Assembly: GCF_009796865.1 (NCBI RefSeq)
Contig: NZ_CP047028.1
Coordinates: 1,736,001-1,800,000 of the forward strand
Reading direction: 5' to 3'
DNA from: Formosa sp. L2A11
GTDB taxonomy: Bacteria; Bacteroidota; Bacteroidia; Flavobacteriales; Flavobacteriaceae
DNA: 64,000 nucleotides
Part shown: piece by piece, positions 10,862-20,335 of the stretch
How the letters are laid out: the number at the start of each line of letters is the position of its first letter
Numbering within the stretch: position 1 is the first letter of the stretch
Notes under the pieces: model-generated
The model's input: the letters and a program-made list of their open reading frames with translations, nothing else
What the model was told of the DNA's origin: nothing
Database searches by the model: none
Position numbers and translations under genes: made by a program

Positions 10862-10935
10862 GGCTGCGTAGTTCAACTGGATAGAATATCAGATTTCGGC
10901 TCTGAGGGTTGGGGGTTCGAATCCCTTCGCGGTCA
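10862..10935 (+). tRNA. tRNA-Arg (anticodon TCG)
   Basis: A 74-nt cloverleaf. The acceptor arm GGCTGCG/CGCGGTC pairs fully with two G-U pairs. The D stem is GTTC/GAAT. The anticodon stem TCAGA/TCTGA encloses TTTCGGC with TCG at 10896-10898. The T loop is TTCGAAT on a GGGGG/CCCTT stem, and the discriminator is A. CCA is not encoded. A short hairpin (ATTCCTG/CAGGAAT) lies just upstream at 10839-10858. Confidence 0.95.
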
Positions 10936-10960
10936 CTTATAGTACTCTAAAAGACTATAG

Positions 10961-10999
10961 AAAAACCAAGCAAGTTTATTTACTCGCTTGGTTTTTTTA
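10961..10999 (+). terminator. terminator after tRNA-Arg
   Basis: AAAAACCAAGC pairs with GCTTGGTTTTT over a 14-nt loop and runs into seven T residues, 25 bases after the tRNA. Confidence 0.85.
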
Positions 11000-11164
11000 T
11001 TTATATCAGTTTTTAATTAGATTATATATTGTTAGATAATATGTCTGATAACAAGTCAAATCGTTTAAATAGTAGATAATTAATTAGAAATAATACTTTA
11101 CATTTCTTATTTTGTACATTTTATTTTTTGCCTTAAAATCAACCATTTCTAAACCTACCTATTT

Positions 11165-13315
11165 ATGCCTAAATATTACCTGTCTTTCTTTTTATTTATT
11201 GTATTCTCTCACCTTTCATTCTCTCAAAAAAACTACGAGTATGTTTCTGCGCCTAAAGATGCCACACAAAATGTTTATTTTGATACCACAATAAGTGATC
11301 CGTACCAATGGATGGAAAATCCTCAAGATCCTAGATTACAAGTTTGGTTGGAAGCTGAAGAAAAAACGACGAGTAAAATAAAAAATAGATATTTAAAAAC
11401 ATTAGACTTAAAAGATCAACTATATGCCATGTATTATGGTGTTAAGAAAGAGAAAATTGAAGAGAATATAAAAAAAGACTCTTTAGGGGTAGATAAATAT
11501 CAGTTTAAATATAAAACACAAAACACGGGGCGGTTTCCTAATTTGCTATTTCGTTTGTACGATAAGGGTAATTACTTAACATTGGTAGATGTAAAAAAAT
11601 TGATGGATCACTCTGGAGACAATATAGCTGTTACAGGGTATAATGTTAATGAAGCGTACGATTTAGTTGCAGTTTCAATATCTCGTAACGGAAGTGATTG
11701 GCATGAGTTACTTTTTTACAACTTAAAAAACGGACAACAATTTCATAATACTTTAAAATTTGTAAGATCTGGGACAACTATTGTTTGGGATAAAATGAAT
11801 TTGTATTACGATAGATACGATGAGCCTGCTGCAGGTCGGGAGTTATTAGATAAAGCTCAGGGACAGAAAATGTATTTTCATAAATTTGGAAATGAGCAAG
11901 AACAAGATAAACTGTTATATGTAAATACATCAGGTGTAGATCAGGAGTTTAGTTTTTTCGAGATGAAAGATCGGTTGTATTTTTACAGTACTTTTAAACA
12001 TAAAAATACATTGTATAAAACACTTTCTGTAGCAGATAAGGATTCTTCTTCACTTTATCTTAAGAAATTTTTGGTGTATCCTAATAATTCAAAAGACCAG
12101 GTGTCTATAGAAGTTGCTTTTGGAGATAAAGTATTATTGAAAACAAATTGGGGAGCACCTAATGGACGTGTGCTTTTAGCAGATATAAACGAACCTAATA
12201 AACCTATAGAACTTGTTCCTGAATACGATGTGCCTTTGCGAGATGTAAATAAGTTAGGAAAAGATATGTTTGTTTGTATCTATAAAAATGGAAATAGAGA
12301 TTTGGCTTTGTTTTTTAATTTAGAAGGAAAATTACTTAATAAAATAGATTTTCCTGAAGGAAAGAAAGTAAACTATTTATATGAAGATAATGAAGATGCT
12401 AAACACACTACTTTTTGTGTGTCTTCTTTTTACCATCCTAATCTTTGGTATCAATTAAATTTAGAGAAATTAACATTCGAACCCATAAGATCTGTGTCTG
12501 TGCCTTACGAGCCAGAGTCTTTAGAAACCAGATGTGTAACTTATAAATCTAAGGATGGTACAGAAATCCCGATGTATATTACCTGTCTTAAAAAAACAAA
12601 ATTAAATGGAGAAAACCCTACGTTGCTTTATGGCTACGGGGGCTATGGTACAACTGTAGAACCTAATTTTGATGAGTCTAAAGTGTTGTGGTTGTTACAT
12701 GGTGGTATACTTGCTGTACCTAATGTTAGAGGAGGCGGTGCTGGTGGATCTGAATGGGGAGAAGCAGGTAGACGATTAAAGAAACAAAACGGAATAGACG
12801 ATTTTATAGCTGCGGGAGAGTATCTTATTAGTCAAAATTATACAAGTAAAGAACATTTAGGAAGTAACGGAAGATCTCATGGGGGTTTATTAGTTAGTGC
12901 TGCAGGAATACAGCGTCCAGATTTGTTTAAAGCTGTAATCGCAGAGGCTGGTCCGTATGATATGTTACGTTTTGGAAAATTTACAGTTGGATCTGCAAAA
13001 GGTAATATTAACGAGTTTGGTGATGCTTCAAATTTAGAAGATTTTAATAATTTAAAATCATACTCACCTCTGCATAATATAAAGGCAGGAGTTGAATATC
13101 CTAATTTTTTATTAATGACAGGCGCTAGTGACGACAGGGTTCCGCCTTTACATACATATAAATTTTTAGCAACACTTCAAGAAAAAGCAAGTCCAGAGTC
13201 TATGTCTATTATGTATGTAACTCCTGGTGCAGGTCATGGAGGTGCATTAACATTTCAAGATTGGTTAGATGCGACCTTGTATAAATATGCTTTTTTATAT
13301 GGTCTTTTAAATTAA
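11165..13315 (+). CDS. secreted prolyl oligopeptidase, S9 family
   Basis: Serine peptidase expected to cut short peptides after proline. The N terminus is a signal peptide (MPKYYLSFFLFIVFSHLSFS, about 1-20), so the enzyme is exported. The propeller domain begins with the DPYQWMENP motif of the prolyl-oligopeptidase N domain. The alpha/beta-hydrolase domain contains YGGYG, RGGG, the nucleophile elbow GRSHGG with Ser571, the acidic residue in SDDRVPP (656/657) and His691 in GAGHGG. The elbow has Arg before the nucleophile Ser where many homologues have a small residue (GGSNGG), still within GxSxGG. It stands alone between terminators. Confidence 0.93.
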   Translation: MPKYYLSFFLFIVFSHLSFSQKNYEYVSAPKDATQNVYFDTTISDPYQWMENPQDPRLQVWLEAEEKTTSKIKNRYLKTLDLKDQLYAMYYGVKKEKIEENIKKDSLGVDKYQFKYKTQNTGRFPNLLFRLYDKGNYLTLVDVKKLMDHSGDNIAVTGYNVNEAYDLVAVSISRNGSDWHELLFYNLKNGQQFHNTLKFVRSGTTIVWDKMNLYYDRYDEPAAGRELLDKAQGQKMYFHKFGNEQEQDKLLYVNTSGVDQEFSFFEMKDRLYFYSTFKHKNTLYKTLSVADKDSSSLYLKKFLVYPNNSKDQVSIEVAFGDKVLLKTNWGAPNGRVLLADINEPNKPIELVPEYDVPLRDVNKLGKDMFVCIYKNGNRDLALFFNLEGKLLNKIDFPEGKKVNYLYEDNEDAKHTTFCVSSFYHPNLWYQLNLEKLTFEPIRSVSVPYEPESLETRCVTYKSKDGTEIPMYITCLKKTKLNGENPTLLYGYGGYGTTVEPNFDESKVLWLLHGGILAVPNVRGGGAGGSEWGEAGRRLKKQNGIDDFIAAGEYLISQNYTSKEHLGSNGRSHGGLLVSAAGIQRPDLFKAVIAEAGPYDMLRFGKFTVGSAKGNINEFGDASNLEDFNNLKSYSPLHNIKAGVEYPNFLLMTGASDDRVPPLHTYKFLATLQEKASPESMSIMYVTPGAGHGGALTFQDWLDATLYKYAFLYGLLN

Positions 13316-13475
13316 AAATGCCCTTTTAAGCTATATCAAATTTCTTTATTATAGGATTAGTGAATGGCTAGCCAAATGATTTTCAATTTTTCAATTGAAT
13401 TACTGTTTGTTTTATTCAAATTATTCTTCACCTAATAAAACTTATTTAGTGAAAAGAAATGCCTATTCAAAAAGT

Positions 13476-13512
13476 AAAAATGATAATTTTTTGATGAATT
13501 ATCATTTTTTAT
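13476..13512 (+). terminator. AT-rich terminator-like hairpin
   Basis: AAAAATGATAATT and AATTATCATTTTT form a 13-bp stem with an 8-nt loop, followed by ATTTTG. It lies 160 bases after the peptidase stop, inside the 668-base gap before susC, and is the likely end of the peptidase transcript. Confidence 0.6.
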
Positions 13513-13638
13513 TTTGCCTTACAATTTATAACTATAAAAATACTTAGTTCTGTAAGTCTGTCTTAATATATTCGATCTCTTTAGGAAAAAATGAAAAACA
13601 TTAAGAAAGATCATATTTGTAAGTGAAAAATGTTAAAA

Positions 13639-13668
13639 TCCCTCTTTTTAAGGGGGACTTTTTTTTGT
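13639..13668 (+). other. weak hairpin with T tract in the susC leader region
   Basis: TCCCT and AGGG(G) can form a short 5-bp stem followed by GACTTTTTTTT. It lies about 315 bases before susC. It could be a leader terminator or simply low-complexity sequence; the stem is too short to be sure. Confidence 0.25.
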
Positions 13669-13885
13669 TAATATCTCTCTTTTTCGGTTACTACAAGGTT
13701 TTCGTAAATCGTGTTTTTCTTGAATTTATGTAAAATCCTACACTAATTTGTAGTCCTTGTAATTGTATTAATGTAAATTAATGAGCCTTATTTTGTTAAA
13801 TTATGATTTTTTTGGGGGTAAATTTATATTTCTTACAAAATACCTATGGTTTTAACGCAATAATAACATATATTAGCATTGTCAA

Positions 13886-13917
13886 ATTGGTAAACCAATC
13901 TAGATAACCAATCTAGA
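13886..13917 (+). promoter_or_regulatory. possible operator upstream of susC: dyad plus tandem repeat
   Basis: ATTGG-TAAA-CCAAT (13886-13899) is an inverted repeat. Overlapping it, AACCAATCTAGA occurs twice with one base between copies (13893-13904 and 13906-13917). It sits 67-98 bases before the susC start. No regulator gene is adjacent, so the binding protein is unknown. That this is an operator is inferred only from symmetry and position. Confidence 0.45.
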
Positions 13918-13983
13918 CTGCTAATTTGGTTAATCTTTATTGATTATTTAAAGAAGTATTTTTTTAACAAAAACAAATTACAA

Positions 13984-16900
13984 ATGAATTTAAAAACTAA
14001 ACTAACTTTAATGCTAGTATTGATATTCAATATATCATTATTTGCACAAGACGGATATCAATTATCCGGGACAGTAACAGACGAGGGCAACATGCCCATT
14101 CCTGGTGTTAATGTACTTGTGGTAGGGACTACAAGAGGAGCTGCTACAGATTTTGATGGTAAATTCTTATTAGACGTTAATTCAGGAGACGTACTTCAGA
14201 TTTCTTATGTAGGTTACATTAAGCAAATAGTTACAATTACAGATCAACAAACACTTAATATAACATTAGCAGAAGATGCTGCAGAACTTGATGAGGTTGT
14301 CGTTGTTGGTTACGGATCACAAAAAAAGAGTGATATTACAGGAGCTGTATCTTCAGTTAAATCTGCAGATTTAACAGCGTTTCCTGTATTAAACGCAGAA
14401 CAAGCACTTCAAGGGCGTGCTGCTGGTGTTGTTGTTCAATCTAATAATGGTGGTGAGCCAGGTGCTCCTATTAGTATTAAGATTAGAGGTAATACTTCTA
14501 TTAATGCAAGTAGTTCTCCTCTTATAGTTGTCGATGGTTTTGTTGGAGCTTCAATGCCTCAAGCAAACGACATTCAATCTATGGAAGTTTTAAAAGATGC
14601 TTCTGCAACAGCTATCTACGGATCTAGAGGATCTAACGGTGTTGTTTTAGTAACAACTAAAAAAGGTAAAAGTGGTAAATTGGTAGTAGAACTTAATTCT
14701 ACTTATGCTATTAACTCTATTTCTAACGAATTAGATATATTAAATGCAGATGAATTTGCAGATTACCAAAATCAAATCAGAACAAATAATGGTGTGTCTT
14801 CTGCTTATAATCAAGGAGATTCAGATACAGATTGGCAAGATTTAATTTACAGATCTGGTAGTACTCAAAATCACCAGCTTTCTTTTTCAGGTGGTTCAGA
14901 AAAAATTAATTTTTATGCATCTGCTAACTATTTCAAGCAGGAAGGTATTTTAATTAATTCAGATTTCGAAAGAGCTACATTTTTAACTAACGTAGATGCT
15001 CAAGTTACAGACAAATTAAAATTAGGAATGAATCTTTTTGGAAGTAGAGGAACTAAAAATGGTGCCGCTACACAATCTAATGGTTCAGTGTCTGCTGGTG
15101 GTGACGACGTTATTACATTAGCAATGCGTTATGCTCCAGACCAAGGTGTTTATAATGAAGATGGAACTTATAACTATGGTAACACAGTAGGAGATCCAGT
15201 AGACAACCCATATGCAGTTGCTAAAGAAAGAATAGATGAAACTAAAGCAGACGATTTTAGAGCAAACTTCTACGCAAACTACGATATCTTAGAAAACCTT
15301 ACGTTTAAAACTACATTTGGTTTAAGTACAGAAAACTCAACTCGTGGTATTTACTTACCATCTGTGTTAACGCAAACAGCTGGTGGAGATAATGGTAGAG
15401 CATCTGTAGAAACAGATAGAGAAACTAGTGTATTAAGTGAAAACTATTTAACATATACTAAAGAGATTGGAAAAGGTAACTTAACAGTATTAGCAGGTTA
15501 TTCTTATCAAAAAACAGTAAATGAAAATTTCTATACTGAAGCAACAGGATTTATATCAGATAGTTTTTCTTACTATGGTTTAAGTTCAGCAACAAATGTA
15601 TTAACTCCAGATTCTTCTATCTCTACAGTAGAAATTCAATCTCAATTTGGTAGATTAAATTACGATTGGGACGATAAGTACTTAATTACTGCTACAGTAA
15701 GACGTGATGGTGCTTCTAACTTTGCTGAAAACGAAAAATATGCAATCTTCCCTTCAGGAGCTTTAGGTTGGAAATTATCTAACGAAGATTTCTTAAAAGA
15801 TAGCGAAACAATATCTAACTTAAAATTAAGAGCGAGTTATGGTGTAACTGGTAACCCTTCTATTGGAGCTTACGAGTCTTTAGCTAGATTTGAAACACTT
15901 TACGCTTCAAGTAATGGTGAAACCGTAAGTGCTATTACTCCAGAACAAGCTGCTAACCCAGATTTAAAATGGGAGTCTTCTTACCAAGCTAACTTTGGTG
16001 TTGATGTCGCTTTCTTAAATAACAGAATATCTTTCTCTGTAGATTATTATAATATAGATACTAAAGATTTAATTTTAACAGATAACACGATTACTGAATA
16101 CTTAGGGTATACAGGAGATGATATCTTAGCAAACATTGGTGAAATTAACAACAGAGGTTTTGAATTCGCTATTAACACTAGAAACATTACTAACGATAAT
16201 TTTAGCTGGTCTACAGATTTCAACATTGCATTTAATAAAAACGAAGTTGTAAACTTAGCAAACGGAGCAGATTTATTCTTCGATGCAACACCAAGTTACT
16301 GGAGTCATGATAGAAGTTATGTGTTAAGAGAAGGTGAAGAAGTTGGTTTATTCTGGGGGTATGAGTACGAAGGTGTTTACCAAGGAAATGATTTACCAGA
16401 AGGTACAGCAACTTTATCAGGTGGTGTAGCAGGAGATCCTTTATTTGCAGATTTAGATGGAAGTGGAGATATTACTTCAGCAGATAGAACTACTATTGGT
16501 AATCCTAATCCTGATTTTACATTCGGATTTACAAACAACTTTAGCTACAAAAACTTCGATATGAGTATTTTCTTCCAAGGTTCTCAAGGAGGTGATATTT
16601 TCAACTTAACAGACTCTCAATTAACTAACGGAGATGCTAATACAACTAAAAAGTATTACAACAATGCTTGGACATCTACAAACACAGATACTAACGATCC
16701 AAGAGTAGGAAACAATAGTAACAGAGAAGTATCTTCTCGTTTTGTTGAAGACGGAAGTTATATCAGATTAAAAAACATTGCAATTGGGTATAACTTACCT
16801 AGTGATGTTATAGAGAAATTCGGTTTAGAAGCATTAAGATTTTCAGTTAGTGCACAAAACTTATTAACATTTACTAGTTATTCAGGTTTAGACCCTGAAG

Positions 16901-17019
16901 TAAACTACTACGGTCGTGGAGGAGATAATAATACATCTGCTAACACAGCTCAAGGATTTGACTTTGGAAATTATCCAACAGTAAAATCTGTAAACTTTAG
17001 TCTTAACTTGAAATTTTAA
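13984..17019 (+). CDS. SusC/RagA-family TonB-linked outer membrane transporter
   Basis: Outer-membrane importer of oligomeric nutrients that works with a SusD-like lid lipoprotein. Order of parts: signal peptide (about 1-22), carboxypeptidase-regulatory-like domain (about 26-100), TonB-box region DEVVVVGYGSQKKSDITGA (near 105-123), plug domain with a typical VLKDASATAIYGSRGSNGVV segment, then a roughly 800-residue beta-barrel ending in aromatic residue Phe. The 1011-residue length is normal. It lacks the N-terminal extension of anti-sigma-interacting transducers, so regulation is not through an FecR-type relay. susD follows after 23 bases. Confidence 0.96.
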   Translation: MNLKTKLTLMLVLIFNISLFAQDGYQLSGTVTDEGNMPIPGVNVLVVGTTRGAATDFDGKFLLDVNSGDVLQISYVGYIKQIVTITDQQTLNITLAEDAAELDEVVVVGYGSQKKSDITGAVSSVKSADLTAFPVLNAEQALQGRAAGVVVQSNNGGEPGAPISIKIRGNTSINASSSPLIVVDGFVGASMPQANDIQSMEVLKDASATAIYGSRGSNGVVLVTTKKGKSGKLVVELNSTYAINSISNELDILNADEFADYQNQIRTNNGVSSAYNQGDSDTDWQDLIYRSGSTQNHQLSFSGGSEKINFYASANYFKQEGILINSDFERATFLTNVDAQVTDKLKLGMNLFGSRGTKNGAATQSNGSVSAGGDDVITLAMRYAPDQGVYNEDGTYNYGNTVGDPVDNPYAVAKERIDETKADDFRANFYANYDILENLTFKTTFGLSTENSTRGIYLPSVLTQTAGGDNGRASVETDRETSVLSENYLTYTKEIGKGNLTVLAGYSYQKTVNENFYTEATGFISDSFSYYGLSSATNVLTPDSSISTVEIQSQFGRLNYDWDDKYLITATVRRDGASNFAENEKYAIFPSGALGWKLSNEDFLKDSETISNLKLRASYGVTGNPSIGAYESLARFETLYASSNGETVSAITPEQAANPDLKWESSYQANFGVDVAFLNNRISFSVDYYNIDTKDLILTDNTITEYLGYTGDDILANIGEINNRGFEFAINTRNITNDNFSWSTDFNIAFNKNEVVNLANGADLFFDATPSYWSHDRSYVLREGEEVGLFWGYEYEGVYQGNDLPEGTATLSGGVAGDPLFADLDGSGDITSADRTTIGNPNPDFTFGFTNNFSYKNFDMSIFFQGSQGGDIFNLTDSQLTNGDANTTKKYYNNAWTSTNTDTNDPRVGNNSNREVSSRFVEDGSYIRLKNIAIGYNLPSDVIEKFGLEALRFSVSAQNLLTFTSYSGLDPEVNYYGRGGDNNTSANTAQGFDFGNYPTVKSVNFSLNLKF

Positions 17020-17042
17020 TAAATAATTTAAAAAGAAACACA

Positions 17043-18575
17043 ATGAAAATATATAAATATTTATTCTTATTCTTGGTAAGTATATCAATTGTAGGATGTT
17101 CAGATTTAGAGGAAGAACCGGTAGGCTTACTAGCTCCAGAAGGTTTCTTTCAAACAACAAGTGATATTGAAACAGCTGTTAATGGATCTTTAACACATGC
17201 CATTAACGAAAAATTCTGGGGAAGAAAATTATCAATAGCCTTAATGTTACGTTCAGATATGGTAAGTCTTGCTTCTAACGAAACTAGAAGGGCAGAAATG
17301 AATGAGTTTACTACTTTAGCAAGTAACGGTATGATTAGCGAATTTTGGCCAAAAACATACCAAGGTATTGCAGCGGCTAACCAAGCCATTTCAGGAGCAG
17401 AAGATGTAGATGTAGACGAATCTATTAAAAACCCAGTAACAGCTCAAGCGTATTTTGCAAGAGCATTTTATTACTTTCATTTAGTAAGATTATTTGGAGA
17501 TGTTCCTTACATTAGTGAACCAATCACAGATATTGATGCAGCAACATCTATTAGTAGAACTCCAGCTTCTGAAGTTTACGATAATATTATTGCAGATTTA
17601 GAATTTGCTAAAACATGGTTGCCAGATACACAATCATCTAGAGCAACTCCTTCTAAAGCAGCTGCTAGTTCTTATTTAGCGTTAGTGTATTTAACATTAG
17701 GAGAATACCAAAAAGCATACGATGAGTCTACTGAAGTTATTGCTAATGCAGGAACATATAATTTAGCTTTAGACTCTAATTTCCAAAACTTATTTGATGG
17801 AGAAGCTATTGATAATTCATTAGAGCCAATATTTGCTCTAGATTATAATAACTTTGAGGCAGAAGATAACGCTTACGATCAAGTTGCACCAATGACAGGA
17901 ATTAGAGGAGACGACAGAAACCTAGGTGGTGGATGGTCTGTAGCCGTACCTACACTTGCAGTATATACAACTTGGGACGAAGGAGATTACAGAAGAGCCG
18001 TTAGTTTAGACGATAGAGCTTCTATTAATGGTACTATTGTAGACTACACAGATTTTGATATTAGCGGACACGAATTTGCTAAAAACAATCCGTACATCGC
18101 TAAGTTTATGCGTTACCCAGGACCTTTTGCTCGTGCAAATGCTAGAGCAACTAGTCTTAACTATTCTATGATTCGTTATGCTGAAGTATTATTAATCGCA
18201 GCAGAATCTGCAGTAGAATTAGGAAATAATGCAGATGCTCTTATGTATGTAAATCAAGTAAGAGCTAGAGCAAGAATGGGTGGAGATACTAAAACTGGAG
18301 CAGATGAAGAATACACATTTCCAGCTAGTGCAGTACCAGCAGATCTTACAGGAACAGTTACTATTGACGATATTTTAGAAGAACGTAAATTAGAATTTGC
18401 TTTTGAAAGTATTAGATGGTATGATATTGTAAGAAGACAAATTGGAGATGATGTCTTTGGAGAAGATGGATTAGAAGGCAAAAAAGAGTTCTTTACTGCT
18501 GAGGATTATTTATTACCATTACCAGAAGATGAATTAGAAAGAAATACAAACTTAACTCAGAACCCTGGGTACTAA
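17043..18575 (+). CDS. SusD/RagB-family nutrient-binding lipoprotein
   Basis: Surface lipoprotein that captures the substrate for the preceding SusC. Signal peptide with lipobox SIVGC (Cys19) followed by an acidic SDLEEEP stretch, the type of lipoprotein export signal seen for surface-exposed lipoproteins in this phylum. The 510-residue body has the TPR-like SusD fold: ARAFYYFHLVRLFGDVPY near residue 140 and a C-terminal EERKLEFAFESIRWYDIVR segment. The substrate cannot be read from the sequence. A terminator 51 bases downstream separates it from the transporter gene. Confidence 0.95.
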   Translation: MKIYKYLFLFLVSISIVGCSDLEEEPVGLLAPEGFFQTTSDIETAVNGSLTHAINEKFWGRKLSIALMLRSDMVSLASNETRRAEMNEFTTLASNGMISEFWPKTYQGIAAANQAISGAEDVDVDESIKNPVTAQAYFARAFYYFHLVRLFGDVPYISEPITDIDAATSISRTPASEVYDNIIADLEFAKTWLPDTQSSRATPSKAAASSYLALVYLTLGEYQKAYDESTEVIANAGTYNLALDSNFQNLFDGEAIDNSLEPIFALDYNNFEAEDNAYDQVAPMTGIRGDDRNLGGGWSVAVPTLAVYTTWDEGDYRRAVSLDDRASINGTIVDYTDFDISGHEFAKNNPYIAKFMRYPGPFARANARATSLNYSMIRYAEVLLIAAESAVELGNNADALMYVNQVRARARMGGDTKTGADEEYTFPASAVPADLTGTVTIDDILEERKLEFAFESIRWYDIVRRQIGDDVFGEDGLEGKKEFFTAEDYLLPLPEDELERNTNLTQNPGY

Positions 18576-18626
18576 TTAATACTGTTTAGTATAGGCATGG
18601 CGTTAAAGGCTAAGTTTATTATAAAG

Positions 18627-18666
18627 AAAAATACTGGTCTAATATTTAGATCAGTATTTTTTTTGT
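18627..18666 (+). terminator. terminator of the susCD operon
   Basis: AAATACTGGTCTAA and TTAGATCAGTATTT form a long stem with one mismatch and a very short loop, followed by eight or more T residues. Confidence 0.85.
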
Positions 18667-19078
18667 TTTAAAACAGTTAGCTTTTTTTTGTATAAAACGT
18701 GCTTTAGTATTTCAAATCGTGGTGTTTTCTAAAAGGTTGTATTTGTAATAAAAATCTTTCTTATTAATCTTTAGCATTTAACTATTAAATGCCTAAATTT
18801 ATTGAGTCTAGATGCTATTAATGTCAGTAACCGTGGCTGTTAATTTGTTTTTTGTCTAATTTTCAGGTTATTATGTGATAATATGTCAATTCGTGTTTAT
18901 TACATGTTTCTAATTTGATTTAAAAACAGAAAAAAGTATCTAGTATTTAACTAAAACTAAACTCTAAAACTACTAATAACAAATGGCATCGAATCAATTA
19001 TGATTAAAACGGAAATCAATAAATAAGGCGTTTATTTAAATAAAAGAATAAGTATTAATTATATAAAAAATTAAAATT
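18667..19078. other. noncoding gap before the Nramp-like gene
   Basis: About 410 bases of AT-rich sequence with no open frame of interest, no clear TAnnTTTG promoter element and no strong hairpin. It must hold the promoter for the Nramp-like/isomerase pair but I cannot point to it. Confidence 0.5.
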
Positions 19079-20332
19079 ATGAAACAAACCTTTCGAAGTA
19101 AGTTTTCTAAATGGATAGCCCTATTTCTGCCTGGTATTTTTTTACTTGGTCTAAATATAGGTACAGGTAGCGTAACTACTATGGCAAAGGCAGGAGCTGA
19201 TTATGGGATGTCACTTCTTTGGACTATTATAGCCTCTTGTTTAACAACTTTTTTTATGATAAACTTGTATGGTAAATATACTTTAGTAACAGGAGAAACA
19301 GCCTTGCAAGCCTTTAGGAAACATATACATCCAGGCGTTGGAATATTTTTTATAATTGCATTAACCATAGGTGTCTGTGGGAGTGTTATGGGAGTAATGG
19401 GAATTGTAGCAGATATTTGTTATGAATGGTCTAAAAGTGCAGTTGATGGAGGTATTTCTCCAATATATTTTGCAGTTTCCTTTATTCTAATGGTGTATTA
19501 TATTTTTTGGAATGGAAAAACACAGTTTTTTGAAAGAGCATTGGCTGTAATTGTAGCAATTATGTCTGCAAGCTTTCTGCTTAACTTTTTTATTATGATG
19601 CCTCCGCCAATGGAAATTATTAAGGGGCTTATACCAAATGTGCCTAAAAGTTTAGATACAGATAAAAGTCCTTTTTTAATAATAGCTTCTCTAGTAGGAA
19701 CAACCGTTTTCTCAGGGTTATTTATTATTAGAACGACTTTAGTTAAAGAAGCTGGTTGGAAAATAACTGATTTAAAAAAACAAAGAACAGATGCTGTTGT
19801 ATCTGTAACGTTAATGTTTGTTATTAGTGCCTCTATAATGGCTGCGGCTGCAGGCACGCTTTATGCGGAAGGTGTTGGACTAACTAATGCTTCTCAGATG
19901 ATTGGATTATTAGAGCCGTTAGCAGGTCGTTTTGCAGCATCTGTATTTGCTGTAGGAATAATTTCTGCTGGTGTGTCTTCACAATTTCCAAATATCTTAA
20001 TGTTACCTTGGTTATTATGTGATTATAATAACTCTAAAAGAAATATGACATTGCCAAAATATAGGGTAATGGTACTTTTAATTTCATTGTTAGGTTTAGT
20101 AGTACCCGTGTTTAACGCTCAACCTGTATTTGTAATGGTTGTTTCTCAAGTTTTTAATGCAGTTATATTACCTGTTACTGTTTTAAGTATTTTATACTTA
20201 AGTAATAGAGTAGATTTAATGGGAAAATATAAAAACAAACGAATAGAAAATGTTTTTTTAGCATTAATTTTGTTATTCTCAATATATACTTCTTACGTTG
20301 GAATTACAGGAGTTATTCAACTTATAAATTAG
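19079..20332 (+). CDS. Nramp-fold membrane transporter lacking canonical metal-site motifs
   Basis: A 417-residue inner-membrane protein with about eleven hydrophobic segments and a recognisable Nramp (APC/LeuT-fold) start, LPGIFLLGLNIGTGSVTTM. In metal-transporting Nramps the first helix carries DPGN and the sixth MPH. Here the first aligns with the N-I-G-T-G-S stretch (26-31) and the sixth with F211-S212-G213 in VFSGLFIIRTTLV, so neither metal-ligand set is present. It ends three bases before the isomerase gene, and both follow susCD. Seen: fold and missing ligands. Inferred: the substrate is probably not Mn2+ or Fe2+ and may be an organic nutrient or a different cation. Confidence 0.8.
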   Translation: MKQTFRSKFSKWIALFLPGIFLLGLNIGTGSVTTMAKAGADYGMSLLWTIIASCLTTFFMINLYGKYTLVTGETALQAFRKHIHPGVGIFFIIALTIGVCGSVMGVMGIVADICYEWSKSAVDGGISPIYFAVSFILMVYYIFWNGKTQFFERALAVIVAIMSASFLLNFFIMMPPPMEIIKGLIPNVPKSLDTDKSPFLIIASLVGTTVFSGLFIIRTTLVKEAGWKITDLKKQRTDAVVSVTLMFVISASIMAAAAGTLYAEGVGLTNASQMIGLLEPLAGRFAASVFAVGIISAGVSSQFPNILMLPWLLCDYNNSKRNMTLPKYRVMVLLISLLGLVVPVFNAQPVFVMVVSQVFNAVILPVTVLSILYLSNRVDLMGKYKNKRIENVFLALILLFSIYTSYVGITGVIQLIN

Positions 20333-20335
20333 ATT

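Noticed and set aside
11112-11294. 60-codon plus-strand frame overlapping the start of the prolyl oligopeptidase
   Set aside because: It conflicts with the signal peptide and start of a well-supported gene in another frame.
19498-19857. 119-codon minus-strand frame inside the Nramp-like gene
   Set aside because: Antisense shadow of a hydrophobic membrane gene; no domain, no initiation context.
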